DNA of 64,000 bases from Flammeovirgaceae bacterium 311 (GCA_000597885.1 CP004371.1:1876501-1940500), one strand, 5' to 3'; positions 27,064 through 36,018 are shown, numbered from the stretch's first letter. Notes: generated by a model not told the origin, from the letters alone. Translations and numbers: made by a program.

Positions 27064-27251
27064 GCTGCAGGAATTAGTTTAGATTTAGGATTGATTTGCG
27101 CAAAATACTGCAGAACTAAATTGGTGAAAGCAGGCCCTGGAAACTGTACGATATATTTTTTTTCCAGCATTAAAGTACCGGCACCTGTCTCCAACAATGA
27201 AGCAAAAGAACAGCTAGTAATAACACTGATATATATACTGATCAAAAGTAA

Positions 27252-28106
27252 ATGGTATACGGAAAAGAGCGGCTGAAACAGGGCTGGCGTAAAAAGCTTT
27301 ACATCATCATCTTTGAATCTGATACGAAAGCCGGCAAGGCCTTTGACGTAGTGCTCCTGGTACTGATTCTGCTAAGCATCCTTACGGTAGTACTGGAAAG
27401 TGTGGAATCTATTCAGGACCATTACGGCCCGTTTTTGGTTGCGGTGGAATGGTTTTTTACAATCTGCTTTACCATAGAATATATGCTGCGCATTATATGT
27501 GCCGGTTACACCTGGCGGTACGTTTTCAGCTTTTACGGCATGGTAGATCTCTTGTCTATTTTACCAACCTATATCAACTTGCTTTATAGCGGTAGCCGTT
27601 TTTTACTGGTAATCAGAGGCCTGCGCTTACTGCGAATTTTCAGAGTTTTAAAATTAAGCAGGTATCTTGGAGAAGCAGAAACCCTGCAGCGTGCCCTGCG
27701 CAACAGTATTTATAAAATTATTGTCTTTATAGGTGCCGTAATAACGGTAGTAATCATTGTAGGCACCATGATGTACCTGATAGAGGGTCCTGAAAATGGA
27801 TTTCACAACATTCCGGTAAGTATTTACTGGGCTATTGTTACCATCACTACCGTAGGTTTTGGAGACATAACACCTCACACAACCGCGGGCCAGCTGCTGG
27901 CTACTATTCTGATGTTGCTCGGTTATGGCATTATTGCCGTACCAACAGGGATTGTTTCTTCTGAATTAACCAAAGCCGACAGAAATGACAGTCAACGGGC
28001 AAAAGCCTGCATGAGTTGTACACCAGATGACCATCCTGCCGATGCCACCTACTGCCGTTTTTGCGGGGTTCAGCTACACCGTCCGGAAATTAATAAAGGC
28101 AAATAA
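27252..28106 (+). CDS. Voltage-gated potassium channel with C-terminal zinc ribbon
   Basis: A 284-residue KvAP-like six-helix channel. S4 has the repeated basic pattern RGLRLLRIFRVLKLSRY (about residues 117-133), and the selectivity filter is TTVGFGD (about residues 196-202). After S6 the tail carries CMSC-X14-CRFCG, a zinc-ribbon-like pair of CxxC motifs, which is an uncommon ending. The start is an ATG at 27252 overlapping nothing. Selectivity for K+ follows from the filter; gating by voltage is inferred from S4. Confidence 0.9.
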   Translation: MVYGKERLKQGWRKKLYIIIFESDTKAGKAFDVVLLVLILLSILTVVLESVESIQDHYGPFLVAVEWFFTICFTIEYMLRIICAGYTWRYVFSFYGMVDLLSILPTYINLLYSGSRFLLVIRGLRLLRIFRVLKLSRYLGEAETLQRALRNSIYKIIVFIGAVITVVIIVGTMMYLIEGPENGFHNIPVSIYWAIVTITTVGFGDITPHTTAGQLLATILMLLGYGIIAVPTGIVSSELTKADRNDSQRAKACMSCTPDDHPADATYCRFCGVQLHRPEINKGK

Positions 28107-28120
28107 AGTTGAACAATTTC

Positions 28121-28152
28121 TTGTTATCCCTGCACTGCTTTCCCTAAATTTA
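28121..28152 (+). promoter_or_regulatory. Possible promoter for the M28 peptidase
   Basis: TTG at 28121-28123, a 21-nt spacer and TAAATTTA at 28145-28152 fit the Bacteroidota consensus with one mismatch in the -7 box. Confidence 0.3.
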
Positions 28153-28192
28153 TGGTAAGTATTTTGGCAGCTCTTTCTCCCTGTTTCTACCT

Positions 28193-29509
28193 GTGTTTAC
28201 GCTCAACCGCATCGGCATTCTGCTGGTCCTTTCCTTCTTTTTTTCTTCCGGCTCATCCTTTGGTCAACAGGCATTGCCCTATGCCCGCAGCATCATCGAC
28301 ACCCTCTCGGCCCCCGGCATGCACGGCCGTGGCTATGTTGCCGATGGCCATGTAAAAGCAGCACAGTTTATCGCAGGCGAATTCGGCAAGCTAAAGCTTC
28401 AGTCATTTGGGAATGGCTATTTTCAGGAGTTTCCCATTTCGGTTAATACTTTTCCCGAAGAGGTTACACTGAAAGCCGGCGACCGGGTACTGGAGCCCGG
28501 CCAGGATTTCCTGGTATCGCCCTGCTCCCAAAGTATCAGCGGCCGTTATGAGCTGATGCCGCTCTCCGCTGCTGCCATCAAAGATCCGCAGGTATTGCTC
28601 ACCCAGCTGCAGGAAGCACGTAATCGTGTGCTCTTAATCGATAAAACAGGCTTTAGCCATGCCCCTAAAGAAGATAAACAGCGGCTGGAAGATGTGCTTG
28701 CATTTTTACGCGGGTTTAAAAATAATCCTGCAGTAGCCGTTATTGTGCTTACAGATGAAAAGCTCACCTGGCATGTGGCGCAGCAGCCCTGCGAGCGGCC
28801 GCAGCTGATCGTGAACAAAGCAGCAGCCCCTGACAGCTTTCGTTTTGTAGAGCTGGAGATCCAGAGCAAGTTTATTCCCAGGCTTACCACCCAGAATGTA
28901 GTGGGCCTTTTGGCCGGTAAAAATCCCGGCAAAGGCTTGGTGGTTTACAGCGCACACTACGATCACCTGGGTCGCCTGGGCCGCAATACCTTTTTTCCCG
29001 GTGCCAACGACAACGCCAGCGGAGTGGCCATGCTGCTAAGCCTTGCAAAACATTTTGCCCAGCCACAACACAAGCCCGAATACGATATGCTGTTTATTGC
29101 TTTCGGAGCCGAAGAAGCCGGCCTGCTGGGATCCCGCTATTTTGTGCAAAACCCATTGGTACCCCTGGAAAACATCCACTTTATGCTTAACCTGGATATT
29201 ACCGGCACTGGTGAAGAGGGTATTAAAGTAGTGAACGGCAGTGTGTATAAAGAGCATTTTGAATTACTGCAGTCACTGAACAGGGAGAAAGAGCTGCTCA
29301 GGCAGGTCTCTCCCCGTGGCGAAGCATGCAACAGCGACCACTGCCCATTCTATGAGCAGGGGGTTCCTTCTTTCTTTATCTACACACTGGGAGGCATACA
29401 GGCTTACCACGATATATACGACCGCAGTGAAACCCTGCCCCTGACAGAGTTCGAAGACCTGCACAGGCTGCTGATTGAATTCACTAAAAAACTTGAGTTG
29501 ATATATTAA
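28193..29509 (+). CDS. Exported M28 family zinc metallopeptidase
   Basis: A 438-residue protein that starts with GTG. A signal peptide is at about 1-25 (IGILLVLSFFFSSGSSFG). Zinc-site motifs are SAHYDHLG, NDNASGVAMLL, GAEEAGLLGS, NLDITG and NSDHCPFYEQGVPSFFIYT. These supply the usual H, D, EE, D and H ligands of the co-catalytic di-zinc centre. It is probably a periplasmic or extracellular aminopeptidase. Its 3' end overlaps the 3' end of the convergent nnr gene by 26 bp. Confidence 0.9.
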   Translation: MFTLNRIGILLVLSFFFSSGSSFGQQALPYARSIIDTLSAPGMHGRGYVADGHVKAAQFIAGEFGKLKLQSFGNGYFQEFPISVNTFPEEVTLKAGDRVLEPGQDFLVSPCSQSISGRYELMPLSAAAIKDPQVLLTQLQEARNRVLLIDKTGFSHAPKEDKQRLEDVLAFLRGFKNNPAVAVIVLTDEKLTWHVAQQPCERPQLIVNKAAAPDSFRFVELEIQSKFIPRLTTQNVVGLLAGKNPGKGLVVYSAHYDHLGRLGRNTFFPGANDNASGVAMLLSLAKHFAQPQHKPEYDMLFIAFGAEEAGLLGSRYFVQNPLVPLENIHFMLNLDITGTGEEGIKVVNGSVYKEHFELLQSLNREKELLRQVSPRGEACNSDHCPFYEQGVPSFFIYTLGGIQAYHDIYDRSETLPLTEFEDLHRLLIEFTKKLELIY

Positions 29510-31022
29510 AGGAAGGATCGTTGATCTTTTGATAGGCCTTTGGCAGAAAAGTGATCAGGTCGGAAGCAATGATGGCCTCCTCCCCTAAATCCCTGGCTGC
29601 CAGATCTGCCGCAAGCCCGTGCAGGAACACCCCCAGCACGGCTGCATCAAAAGGCTCGTAGCCCTGGCCCAGCATCCCTGCCAGAATTCCCGTTAATACA
29701 TCGCCGGTACCACCGGTTGCCAGTCCCGGGTTACCTGTGCTGTTAAAATATACCTTTCCATCAGGGGCAGAAATACTTGAGTGAGGACCTTTCAGCACCA
29801 TGACCACCCCATGCCGGCGGCTGAACTCTTTCTGCTTGTCGAGGCGCTCGTAATCGTGCTGCCAGCTGCCCACCAGGCGTTCAAACTCTTTGGGGTGCGG
29901 GGTGAGTATGGCTTTGCGGGGCAGGTGCTCCAACAGCTCAGGGTAGCGGGCCAGCAGATTCAGGGCATCTGCATCCAGCACCATGGGCACCTTTACCCTG
30001 TGCAGCATTTCTTTAAAGGCGTCACGGGTTTGTTCGGAGGTTCCCAGGCCCGGCCCAACGCCCAGCACATCAAAGCCATCCAGATCGGGTGCCGTACTGA
30101 ATTCTTCATCGCTCTTATCTACCAGCGCCATTGCCTCCGGCACAGTAGATTGTATGATCACATAACCGCTGGAGGGCACGTGCACGGTCAGGAGGCCGGC
30201 GCCACTGCGCAGGCAGGCCTTTGCACACAGTACCCCTGCGCCCATTTTGCCTTTGCTGCCTGCTATCAGTAATATTTTACCATAGTCGCCCTTGTGCGAC
30301 CATTTATCGCGCTTGCGGTAGATTTCTGCAATGGTACTGGTATCGGTAAAGCAGTATTCGGTTTTTACATGCTCCAGGTAATTTCTGCTAAGGCCTATGT
30401 TTACAAACTTCCAGTGGTGCAGATGTTTGCCGCTGCCCGGCAGCATAAAGGCTAGCTTGGGCACCTCAAAGGTAATTACCATGTCGGCGCACACCACAGG
30501 AGAATCTGCCTCAATGGGCTTATCCAGGTAAATGCCACTGGGCACATCTACCGACACCACCTCTGCCCCACTATGATTAATCACCTTCACCACCTCGGCC
30601 AGCAGTCCTGTAATAGGCCTGCTTAATCCGGAGCCCAGCAGGGCATCGATTATAATGGCCCCTGAGGGGAATTCAGGCAGCTGCCCTGCCTCCTGCACCT
30701 GCTGCAGGGTCTGAAATTTTTCCAGCCGTTCTTTATTCGTGGTGAAATCAGGCTTTGCTTTCTCCGGATCGCCTACCACAAAGGCCGAAACTTTGTACTG
30801 CTGGCTAATAAGCATGCGGGCAATGGCCATTCCATCTCCCCCATTGTTACCGGTGCCACATATCACAAATACAGGACGCTTCTCATCGTACAATTTCACA
30901 AAGGCCCGCACAAAGGCGGCAGAGGCACGCTCCATCAGCTCAAGCGACTCTATTTTCTCCTCTTCAATGGTAATGCGGTCTGCTTCTCTGATCTGCTCGG
31001 CGGTAAGTATTTTAAGGGACAT
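29484..31022 (-). CDS. nnr: Bifunctional NAD(P)H-hydrate epimerase/ADP-dependent dehydratase
   Basis: A 512-residue fusion. The N-terminal YjeF_N epimerase domain (about 1-215) has CGTGNNGGDGMAIAR and IIDALLGSGLSRPI. The C-terminal ribokinase-like dehydratase domain (about 225-500) has KGDYGKILLIAGSKGKMGAG, LTPHPKEFERL and the catalytic STGNPGLATGGTGDVLTG. It repairs hydrated NADH and NADPH. The gene sits directly after nuoD on the same strand but 290 bp away. Its 3' end overlaps the M28 gene. Confidence 0.93.
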   Translation of the reverse strand: MSLKILTAEQIREADRITIEEEKIESLELMERASAAFVRAFVKLYDEKRPVFVICGTGNNGGDGMAIARMLISQQYKVSAFVVGDPEKAKPDFTTNKERLEKFQTLQQVQEAGQLPEFPSGAIIIDALLGSGLSRPITGLLAEVVKVINHSGAEVVSVDVPSGIYLDKPIEADSPVVCADMVITFEVPKLAFMLPGSGKHLHHWKFVNIGLSRNYLEHVKTEYCFTDTSTIAEIYRKRDKWSHKGDYGKILLIAGSKGKMGAGVLCAKACLRSGAGLLTVHVPSSGYVIIQSTVPEAMALVDKSDEEFSTAPDLDGFDVLGVGPGLGTSEQTRDAFKEMLHRVKVPMVLDADALNLLARYPELLEHLPRKAILTPHPKEFERLVGSWQHDYERLDKQKEFSRRHGVVMVLKGPHSSISAPDGKVYFNSTGNPGLATGGTGDVLTGILAGMLGQGYEPFDAAVLGVFLHGLAADLAARDLGEEAIIASDLITFLPKAYQKINDPSFNISTQVF

Positions 31023-31245
31023 TGGGGTGGTATTTGGCTAATAAACTCGCTGGCTGTTAATTGTTCACAGGAGTAAATTACATTTATAGCAAGTAATAAG
31101 TTGAGATGTTTGATTAGCTGCTATTATAAGCGCATGTATGCCCCCTGAGCTTCGGTGCATGCAAGAAAAATTGAATGCGCATGAAAGCCCTAACCAGGAA
31201 CCCTTCAACTTATCCTATTCAATAAAAAGGCTGCTGGCACACTGA

Positions 31246-31273
31246 ACCACGTCGATGCATGCATCGACGCTAC
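31246..31273. repeat. REP-like palindrome, family A
   Basis: accac-GTCGATGCATGCATCGAC-gctac with perfect 18-bp palindromic core at 31251-31268. It lies between nnr and the nuoD 3' end. Confidence 0.65.
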
Positions 31274-31312
31274 GAATGGAGCCACAAAGTTACTAACGTT
31301 GTTTTTGAGTAC

Positions 31313-32530
31313 TCACCTGTCCACCTCTCCCAAAATAAAATCTATGGAGCCGATGATGGCGATGAGGTCGGCGATCATAACGCCTTTGCTGATCTCGGGC
31401 AGCACCGACAGGTTGACAAAGCAGGTGCTGCGGGCTTTGCAGCGGTAGGGCACATCTGCCCTGCCATCGGCTCTGAAGAAAAAGCCCAGCTCACCACGGG
31501 GCGTTTCACCCCTGATGTAATAATCGCCTTTGGGAGGGCGTACTTTTTTGGGCACAGCAGCTTTGGGATCAAAGTCCCTTGTTCTTTTCAGGTCGGTGGT
31601 AAGGCGCTGCAGGCACTGCTCGGCTATGTACACCGACTGGTGACACTCCTGCACCCGCACCCAACTGCGGTCCCAGCAATCACCCAGCGCACCCACCATG
31701 CCTTTGCCTACGGGCACCTCAAAATCAAGTTCGGGGTAAACGCTGTAGCCATCGATACGGCGCAGGTCATAGGCCAGCCCGGAGCCGCGGAGCATGGGGC
31801 CGGTTACACCATAATTAATGGCCAGGTCGAGGGGCAGCACCCCTATGCCGGCAGTACGGTCTATAAATATCTTGTTCTCCATCACCAGCTCCTCCAGTTC
31901 CTTCAGCTTTGGTTTCAGGTAACGGAGAAATTCAGCACAGCGCTCCTCAAAACCAACAGGGAGATCATAGTACAAGCCCCCTATCCAGATGTAGTTGTAC
32001 AGCATGCGGGCACCGCATACCCACTCCAGCAGGCGCAGAATATGTTCGCGGTCGCGCATCAGCCATAAAAATGGGGTAAAAGCGCCTATATCCATGGCAT
32101 AGGAACCAACCGCAATAAAGTGCGAGGCAATCCGGTTCAGCTCGGCCACCAGCACCCGTATATATTCTACCCTTGCCGGAATTTTATCTGATATCCCCAG
32201 CATCTTTTCCACCCCCAGGCACCAGATGTGCTCATTGTTCATGGCCGCTACATAATCAAGTCGGTCTACAAAGGGAATGGTTTGCTGATAGGTAAGGTTC
32301 TCGGCATGTTTTTCGAAGCAGCGGTGCAGGTAGCCAAGGTGGGGCACCACATCTACCACGATCTCGCCATCGGTAATCACCTCCAGCCGCAACACACCAT
32401 GGGTAGAGGGGTGCTGCGGACCAATGTTGATGAGCATATGCCCCGGTGGCAGCTCTTCAGGTTTGTACCTGGTAGGCTCTGAATTTTTAAAATGTTCAGG
32501 CTTGTACTGATATTGAACGGGATTGGCCAT
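31313..32530 (-). CDS. nuoD: NADH-quinone oxidoreductase subunit D
   Basis: I choose the ATG at 32530 (MANPVQYQYKPEHF), which gives 405 residues; an ATG at 32548 adds 6. Family marks are INIGPQHPSTHGVLRL near residue 40, HRCFEKHAENLTYQQ, the MNNEH segment and the C-terminal GDYYIRGETPRGELGFFFRADG and IIGSIDFILGEVDR. It is the 49-kDa quinone-site subunit of complex I, cytoplasmic side. In most bacteria it directly follows nuoC; here about 1.6 kb separates them. Confidence 0.95.
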   Translation of the reverse strand: MANPVQYQYKPEHFKNSEPTRYKPEELPPGHMLINIGPQHPSTHGVLRLEVITDGEIVVDVVPHLGYLHRCFEKHAENLTYQQTIPFVDRLDYVAAMNNEHIWCLGVEKMLGISDKIPARVEYIRVLVAELNRIASHFIAVGSYAMDIGAFTPFLWLMRDREHILRLLEWVCGARMLYNYIWIGGLYYDLPVGFEERCAEFLRYLKPKLKELEELVMENKIFIDRTAGIGVLPLDLAINYGVTGPMLRGSGLAYDLRRIDGYSVYPELDFEVPVGKGMVGALGDCWDRSWVRVQECHQSVYIAEQCLQRLTTDLKRTRDFDPKAAVPKKVRPPKGDYYIRGETPRGELGFFFRADGRADVPYRCKARSTCFVNLSVLPEISKGVMIADLIAIIGSIDFILGEVDR

Positions 32531-32608
32531 ACAGCCCCTAAGATACAAATAGATTCCGGAGCATGGAATAAAGCTGTTAAATAAGGGCTGGTGTATTGTA
32601 TTGATGAT

Positions 32609-32626
32609 GTAAGCCTCCTGGCTTAC
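32609..32626. repeat. RAYT-flanking hairpin (family B), left side
   Basis: gtaagcc-tcct-ggcttac: a 7-bp stem with a tcct loop. Its exact reverse complement is at 33232-33249 on the other side of the RAYT gene. Confidence 0.75.
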
Positions 32627-32683
32627 TTTACCTTATTCCCGCTTCGCTTACAACATTACTAAAGCTTCCCGTCTTACTCATAT

Positions 32684-33214
32684 ATGTCAGAATACAGAAA
32701 AACTTATGAAGGAGGTCTGTTCTTTATAACCTGCACAGTGGTAGACTGGCTGGATGTATTCACCCGTACTGAATACGCGGATGAACTCCTGAACAACCTC
32801 AAATACTGCCAGCAGCACAAAGGGCTTGAGCTGTTTGCTTATGTGGTGATGCCGAATCATATTCATATGGTTGCCTCAAGAGCAGCTGGACAGATGGGTG
32901 ATCTGCTGCGCGACTTCAAAAGCTTTACTGCAAAAAGAATTATATTGCAGATCAGGGACAACCCCCAGGAAAGCAGGAAGGAATGGCTGCTACAGCAGTT
33001 CAGCTATCATGGCAGGCACCAGCAGCATCATAAGGAATATCTGTTCTGGCAAAAAACCAATTACCCGGTAGACATAACAGATGCTGGGATGCTGGAGCAG
33101 AAGATTGAATACATCCATCAGAACCCCGTTCGTGCAGGCTATGTCGATGAACCGCAGCATTGGCGGTATAGCAGTGCTTATCCGCTCTCGGCTGTTAAGG
33201 TACTGGATACTTGA
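32684..33214 (+). CDS. REP-associated tyrosine transposase (RAYT, Y1_Tnp/IS200-like)
   Basis: A 176-residue Y1 transposase. The HUH motif is PNHIHMV with H59 and H61, and the probable catalytic tyrosine is Y143 in KIEYIHQNPVRAG. These are the usual RAYT features. It is transcribed against the flanking nuo genes. Hairpins with conserved TCCT/AGGA loops flank it (32609-32626 and a cluster at 33232-33382). RAYTs are domesticated transposases thought to spread REP sequences. It appears full length and intact. Confidence 0.88.
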   Translation: MSEYRKTYEGGLFFITCTVVDWLDVFTRTEYADELLNNLKYCQQHKGLELFAYVVMPNHIHMVASRAAGQMGDLLRDFKSFTAKRIILQIRDNPQESRKEWLLQQFSYHGRHQQHHKEYLFWQKTNYPVDITDAGMLEQKIEYIHQNPVRAGYVDEPQHWRYSSAYPLSAVKVLDT

Positions 33215-33231
33215 GCTTAGGAGATTAATTT

Positions 33232-33382
33232 GTAAGCCAGGAGGCTTACAGAAAGGTGCCACCCGCCAGGAGGCGGGGCGGCAGGAAACTTTATACGCCT
33301 GCTGACTATAGTTGTATCACTACCAGCTCACCACCGCCCGCCTCCTGGCGGGTGGTAACTTCCCCTAAGCCTCCTGTCTTAC
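33232..33382. repeat. RAYT-flanking hairpin cluster (family B), right side
   Basis: Four hairpins share the tcct/agga loop but have different stems. These are gtaagcc-agga-ggcttac (33232-33249), cccgcc-agga-ggcggg (33262-33277), cccgcc-tcct-ggcggg (33337-33352) and the weaker taagcc-tcct-gtctta (33367-33382). Stem changes on both arms keep pairing, so selection is on the hairpin. Confidence 0.75.
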
Positions 33383-33427
33383 CGCACTTCCTGCTACACC
33401 CCCGGCTGCCAACCGGCAAATGTAATG

Positions 33428-33769
33428 CTACAACCCTAACAGTGAATAGCCCGCAAGGCCCATCAGCGCCAGGAGGACCCCTAAACCGGCGCAGGACCAG
33501 TAGGGTATTGAGGTTTTCTTTTCAATTTGCCTGAAAGCAAGCTGGTAGTGCTGCAGATGGCTGAATCCCTGGTTGTCGACAGAGTGATTGCATGACTGGC
33601 AGACTGCTACACCTATTTTCCCCAGGGGGAAACTTGGAATTCCGGAAATATGAAAATATTTGGCAAATACCTTCATCTTCACCGAATTCTCTCCACCACA
33701 CTTCGAGCAGCACAGCTGCTCCGCCTGATACATCCCAAGAGAGGTTGCTTCAATTCCGTAAAACATCAT
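33428..33769 (-). CDS. Small zinc-ribbon protein with C-terminal membrane helix
   Basis: A 113-residue protein of unknown function. A zinc ribbon is formed by CCSKCGGE near residue 20 and VCQSC near residue 57. A C-terminal hydrophobic helix (YWSCAGLGVLLALMGLAGYSLLGL) would anchor it in the inner membrane. The start may be either of two ATGs at 33769/33766 or the ATG at codon 13. It sits between nuoC and the RAYT element on the nuo strand. Confidence 0.65.
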   Translation of the reverse strand: MMFYGIEATSLGMYQAEQLCCSKCGGENSVKMKVFAKYFHISGIPSFPLGKIGVAVCQSCNHSVDNQGFSHLQHYQLAFRQIEKKTSIPYWSCAGLGVLLALMGLAGYSLLGL

Positions 33770-34110
33770 ATTCAGCCGTTTAGCAGAGTAGACCTATATA
33801 CTCTTACTATCCGAAATTTAGCAAGTCTTTGAGTTTGAAGCGATAAGATGTAATTAAACCTGATAAAGGAAAAAAATGCTGCTTTTTAGCACATACAGAT
33901 CATGAAATCTTACAGCTGCTCCTGCTGCTGTTGCGCATCGGAAATGGGGCAGCGAGTTAAGAAATCCCCTGTACTGCTGCTGGTAATGCTTTTCAGCAGA
34001 AGAAAATTCGGATCAGTTAATTCAAGGAATAGCACCACCAGGCTATTTCTTACCTGCAAGAATCAGGGGCCTATTTGGATCTGTTTTAGAAATGGTGTAA
34101 AGCCTGCAGC
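33770..34110. other. Non-coding stretch between the zinc-ribbon gene and nuoC
   Basis: I see no conserved frame here. A plus-strand frame at 33902-34156 is a poor candidate (see rejected items). No clear promoter or terminator. Confidence 0.45.
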
Positions 34111-34662
34111 CTATTGTTTTTCTCCAGCTCCATCGCCCAATCGTTCCTGTCCATAGCGTACCCAGATGCCGTGATAATATTCCTGCTCACGGTAATCTCT
34201 GCGCAGGGGGTGGCCCACCCAATCGGCAGGCAGCAGGATCCTGCGCAGGTCGGGGTGGCCGGTAAAGTGAATACCCACCAGGTCGTAGATCTCCCGCTCA
34301 TGCCAGTCGGCGGTGCGCCAGATGCTGCTCACGCTCGGAACTACGGGCAGGGCTTTCCCCGGCCCATTCCGGGGCACCACTACTTTGAGCATCAGGTGCA
34401 GGTGGTAAGGAATGGAGTAGAGGTTGTAGACTACTTCCATGGTGCCTGCTTCAGGACCATTATCCACTCCCGTGATACAGCTTAATAAATCAAAATAAGT
34501 CTGCTCTCCTTCATACAAAAAGCGGCAGACTACATCAATGGCATCAGGGGCAATCAGCACTGCCGGCGGCATGCCGTTTTCATCAGTACCCAATACTACC
34601 GCCTGACCAAATTGATCCTGCAGCAGCTTTACAAGATCAGCATAGGAGGTTGAGGTACTCAT
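34111..34662 (-). CDS. nuoC: NADH-quinone oxidoreductase subunit C
   Basis: I place the start at the ATG at 34662 ([14 protein letters not shown]), which overlaps the nuoB stop by 4 bp. The longer frame from 34788 is out of register with that coupling. This gives 183 residues. The 30-kDa subunit signature is [40 protein letters not shown]. It belongs to the peripheral arm of complex I. Confidence 0.95.
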   Translation of the reverse strand: MSTSTSYADLVKLLQDQFGQAVVLGTDENGMPPAVLIAPDAIDVVCRFLYEGEQTYFDLLSCITGVDNGPEAGTMEVVYNLYSIPYHLHLMLKVVVPRNGPGKALPVVPSVSSIWRTADWHEREIYDLVGIHFTGHPDLRRILLPADWVGHPLRRDYREQEYYHGIWVRYGQERLGDGAGEKQ

Positions 34663-35189
34663 GCAGCAAGTCCTTTCTTTTTGGCAATCAGCTTCTCGAG
34701 GGCTTCGGGGGTCATCAGGGTTTCTTTCCTGATCTTTTCCTGCAGCTTCAGGATGCCACCGATCAAGGTCTCGGGGCGGGGCGGACAACCCGGTACATAC
34801 ACATCTACCGGCACAATCCTGTCCACCCCCTTCACCACATGGTATCCATACTGCCAGTATGGTCCGCCGCAGTTGGAGCAGCTGCCCATGGAGATCACAT
34901 AGCGTGGCTCCGGCATTTGCTCGTAGAGGCGGCGCAGGCGATCGGCCATTTTAAAAGTAACCGTACCCGCAACGATCATCACATCACTCTGGCGCGGGCT
35001 GGGACGGGGGAAAACTCCTATCCTGTCGAGGTCGTAGCCTGAGGTAAAGGCACCCATCATTTCGATGGCACAGCAGGCAATGCCAAAGCCCATCGGCCAA
35101 AGGCTGCTAAGCCTGGCCCAGTTCACCAGGTCATCTACGCGGCTGATCATCACACCACCCTGTCCAAACTTCTGATCCAGTAATCCCAT
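34659..35189 (-). CDS. nuoB: NADH-quinone oxidoreductase subunit B
   Basis: A 176-residue subunit that carries iron-sulfur cluster N2. The cluster cysteines are in [21 protein letters not shown] and VPGCPPRPE. It sits at the join of the peripheral and membrane arms. It overlaps nuoC by 4 bp and follows nuoA by 5 bp. Confidence 0.96.
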   Translation of the reverse strand: MGLLDQKFGQGGVMISRVDDLVNWARLSSLWPMGFGIACCAIEMMGAFTSGYDLDRIGVFPRPSPRQSDVMIVAGTVTFKMADRLRRLYEQMPEPRYVISMGSCSNCGGPYWQYGYHVVKGVDRIVPVDVYVPGCPPRPETLIGGILKLQEKIRKETLMTPEALEKLIAKKKGLAA

Positions 35190-35194
35190 TGCTG

Positions 35195-35710
35195 TTACTC
35201 CTTCTGCTTATGTTGCTGCACCCTGCTGCCTTGTGCAGCTACTGCTTTGTTAATTTGTTTATAAAGTCCCTGCGGCACCGGAGAGCCCTGCTGCTTCACG
35301 TAGGGCTCCGGCTTTACCCAGTCCAGGAGTCCTTTTGCCCAGACCCAGCCTAAACCCAGGGCCAGAACGGCAACAAAGATCGCCATTTCAATAAAAGCAA
35401 ACCAGCCCCAGAGTCCGTCTGTTGCTTCGATCAGTTCTTTTTTTCCAAAAACGATTGCCCAGGGAAAAAGAAACACCAGTTCCACATCAAATAAAATAAA
35501 AACCAGTGCCACGATATAAAACCGCACATTAAACTGTCCCCAGGCACTTCCTACCGGCTCCTCGCCCGACTCATAGGTGGCCAGCTTCTCTACATTAGGC
35601 CTGCTGGGACGAATAATCCAGGCTGTAACCAGCGCACCAGCCACAAAAACAATTCCACAGATCAGGTACAGCAGAATTTCACCAAATGACGAAACAGCAG
35701 GGTTCAGCAA
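35195..35710 (-). CDS. nuoA: NADH-quinone oxidoreductase subunit A
   Basis: A 171-residue membrane subunit with three helices. [31 protein letters not shown] is the conserved NuoA loop and second helix. The C-terminal tail is longer than in E. coli. It begins with TTG at 35710, and no nearer ATG fits the first helix. A TAnnTTTG box lies 24-31 bp upstream. Confidence 0.93.
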   Translation of the reverse strand: MLNPAVSSFGEILLYLICGIVFVAGALVTAWIIRPSRPNVEKLATYESGEEPVGSAWGQFNVRFYIVALVFILFDVELVFLFPWAIVFGKKELIEATDGLWGWFAFIEMAIFVAVLALGLGWVWAKGLLDWVKPEPYVKQQGSPVPQGLYKQINKAVAAQGSRVQQHKQKE

Positions 35711-35733
35711 GGAGGTTTAGGTTTGGTATGTCT

Positions 35734-35741
35734 CAAAGATA
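35734..35741 (-). promoter_or_regulatory. -7 promoter box for nuoA
   Basis: On the minus strand this reads TATCTTTG, a perfect match to TAnnTTTG. No clear -33 TTTG is seen at the expected spacing. Confidence 0.4.
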
Positions 35742-35860
35742 GGAAATAGTGAGTTAGTGAGGGAGTGATTTGGAGATTTAGCGGTCCGCCGCTGTGGTGA
35801 GTGATAGGTCGGCTCATGTAAAATAGGTCTGCTACAGGCAGCTATTACCTGGAGACCCCT

Positions 35861-35888
35861 GTAGCGTCGATGCATGCATTGACGTGGT
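35861..35888. repeat. REP-like palindrome, family A
   Basis: gtag-cGTCGATGCATGCATtGACg-tggt, with one arm mismatch. Same flanks as the other copies. Confidence 0.65.
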
Positions 35889-35990
35889 GGAGGGATCTGG
35901 GAATCTTTCTATCACATGATAATCTTATAGAAAACCACTGCATTTTTGTCTTATTTTTCTGGAATAGAATACAGGTTTCTTCTTACCGCC

Positions 35991-36018
35991 ACCACGCCGA
36001 TGCGTGCATCGGCGCTAC
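35991..36018. repeat. REP-like palindrome, family A (covarying copy)
   Basis: accac-GcCGATGCgTGCATCGgC-gctac: the t/a pair of the other copies has become c/g, keeping the stem. A partial half copy (gtcgatgcat) follows at 36023-36032. Confidence 0.65.

Noticed and set aside
33902-34156. Plus-strand 84-residue frame between the zinc-ribbon gene and nuoC
   Set aside because: It is Cys/Ser-rich, low in complexity, overlaps the nuoC 3' end on the other strand, and shows no domain.
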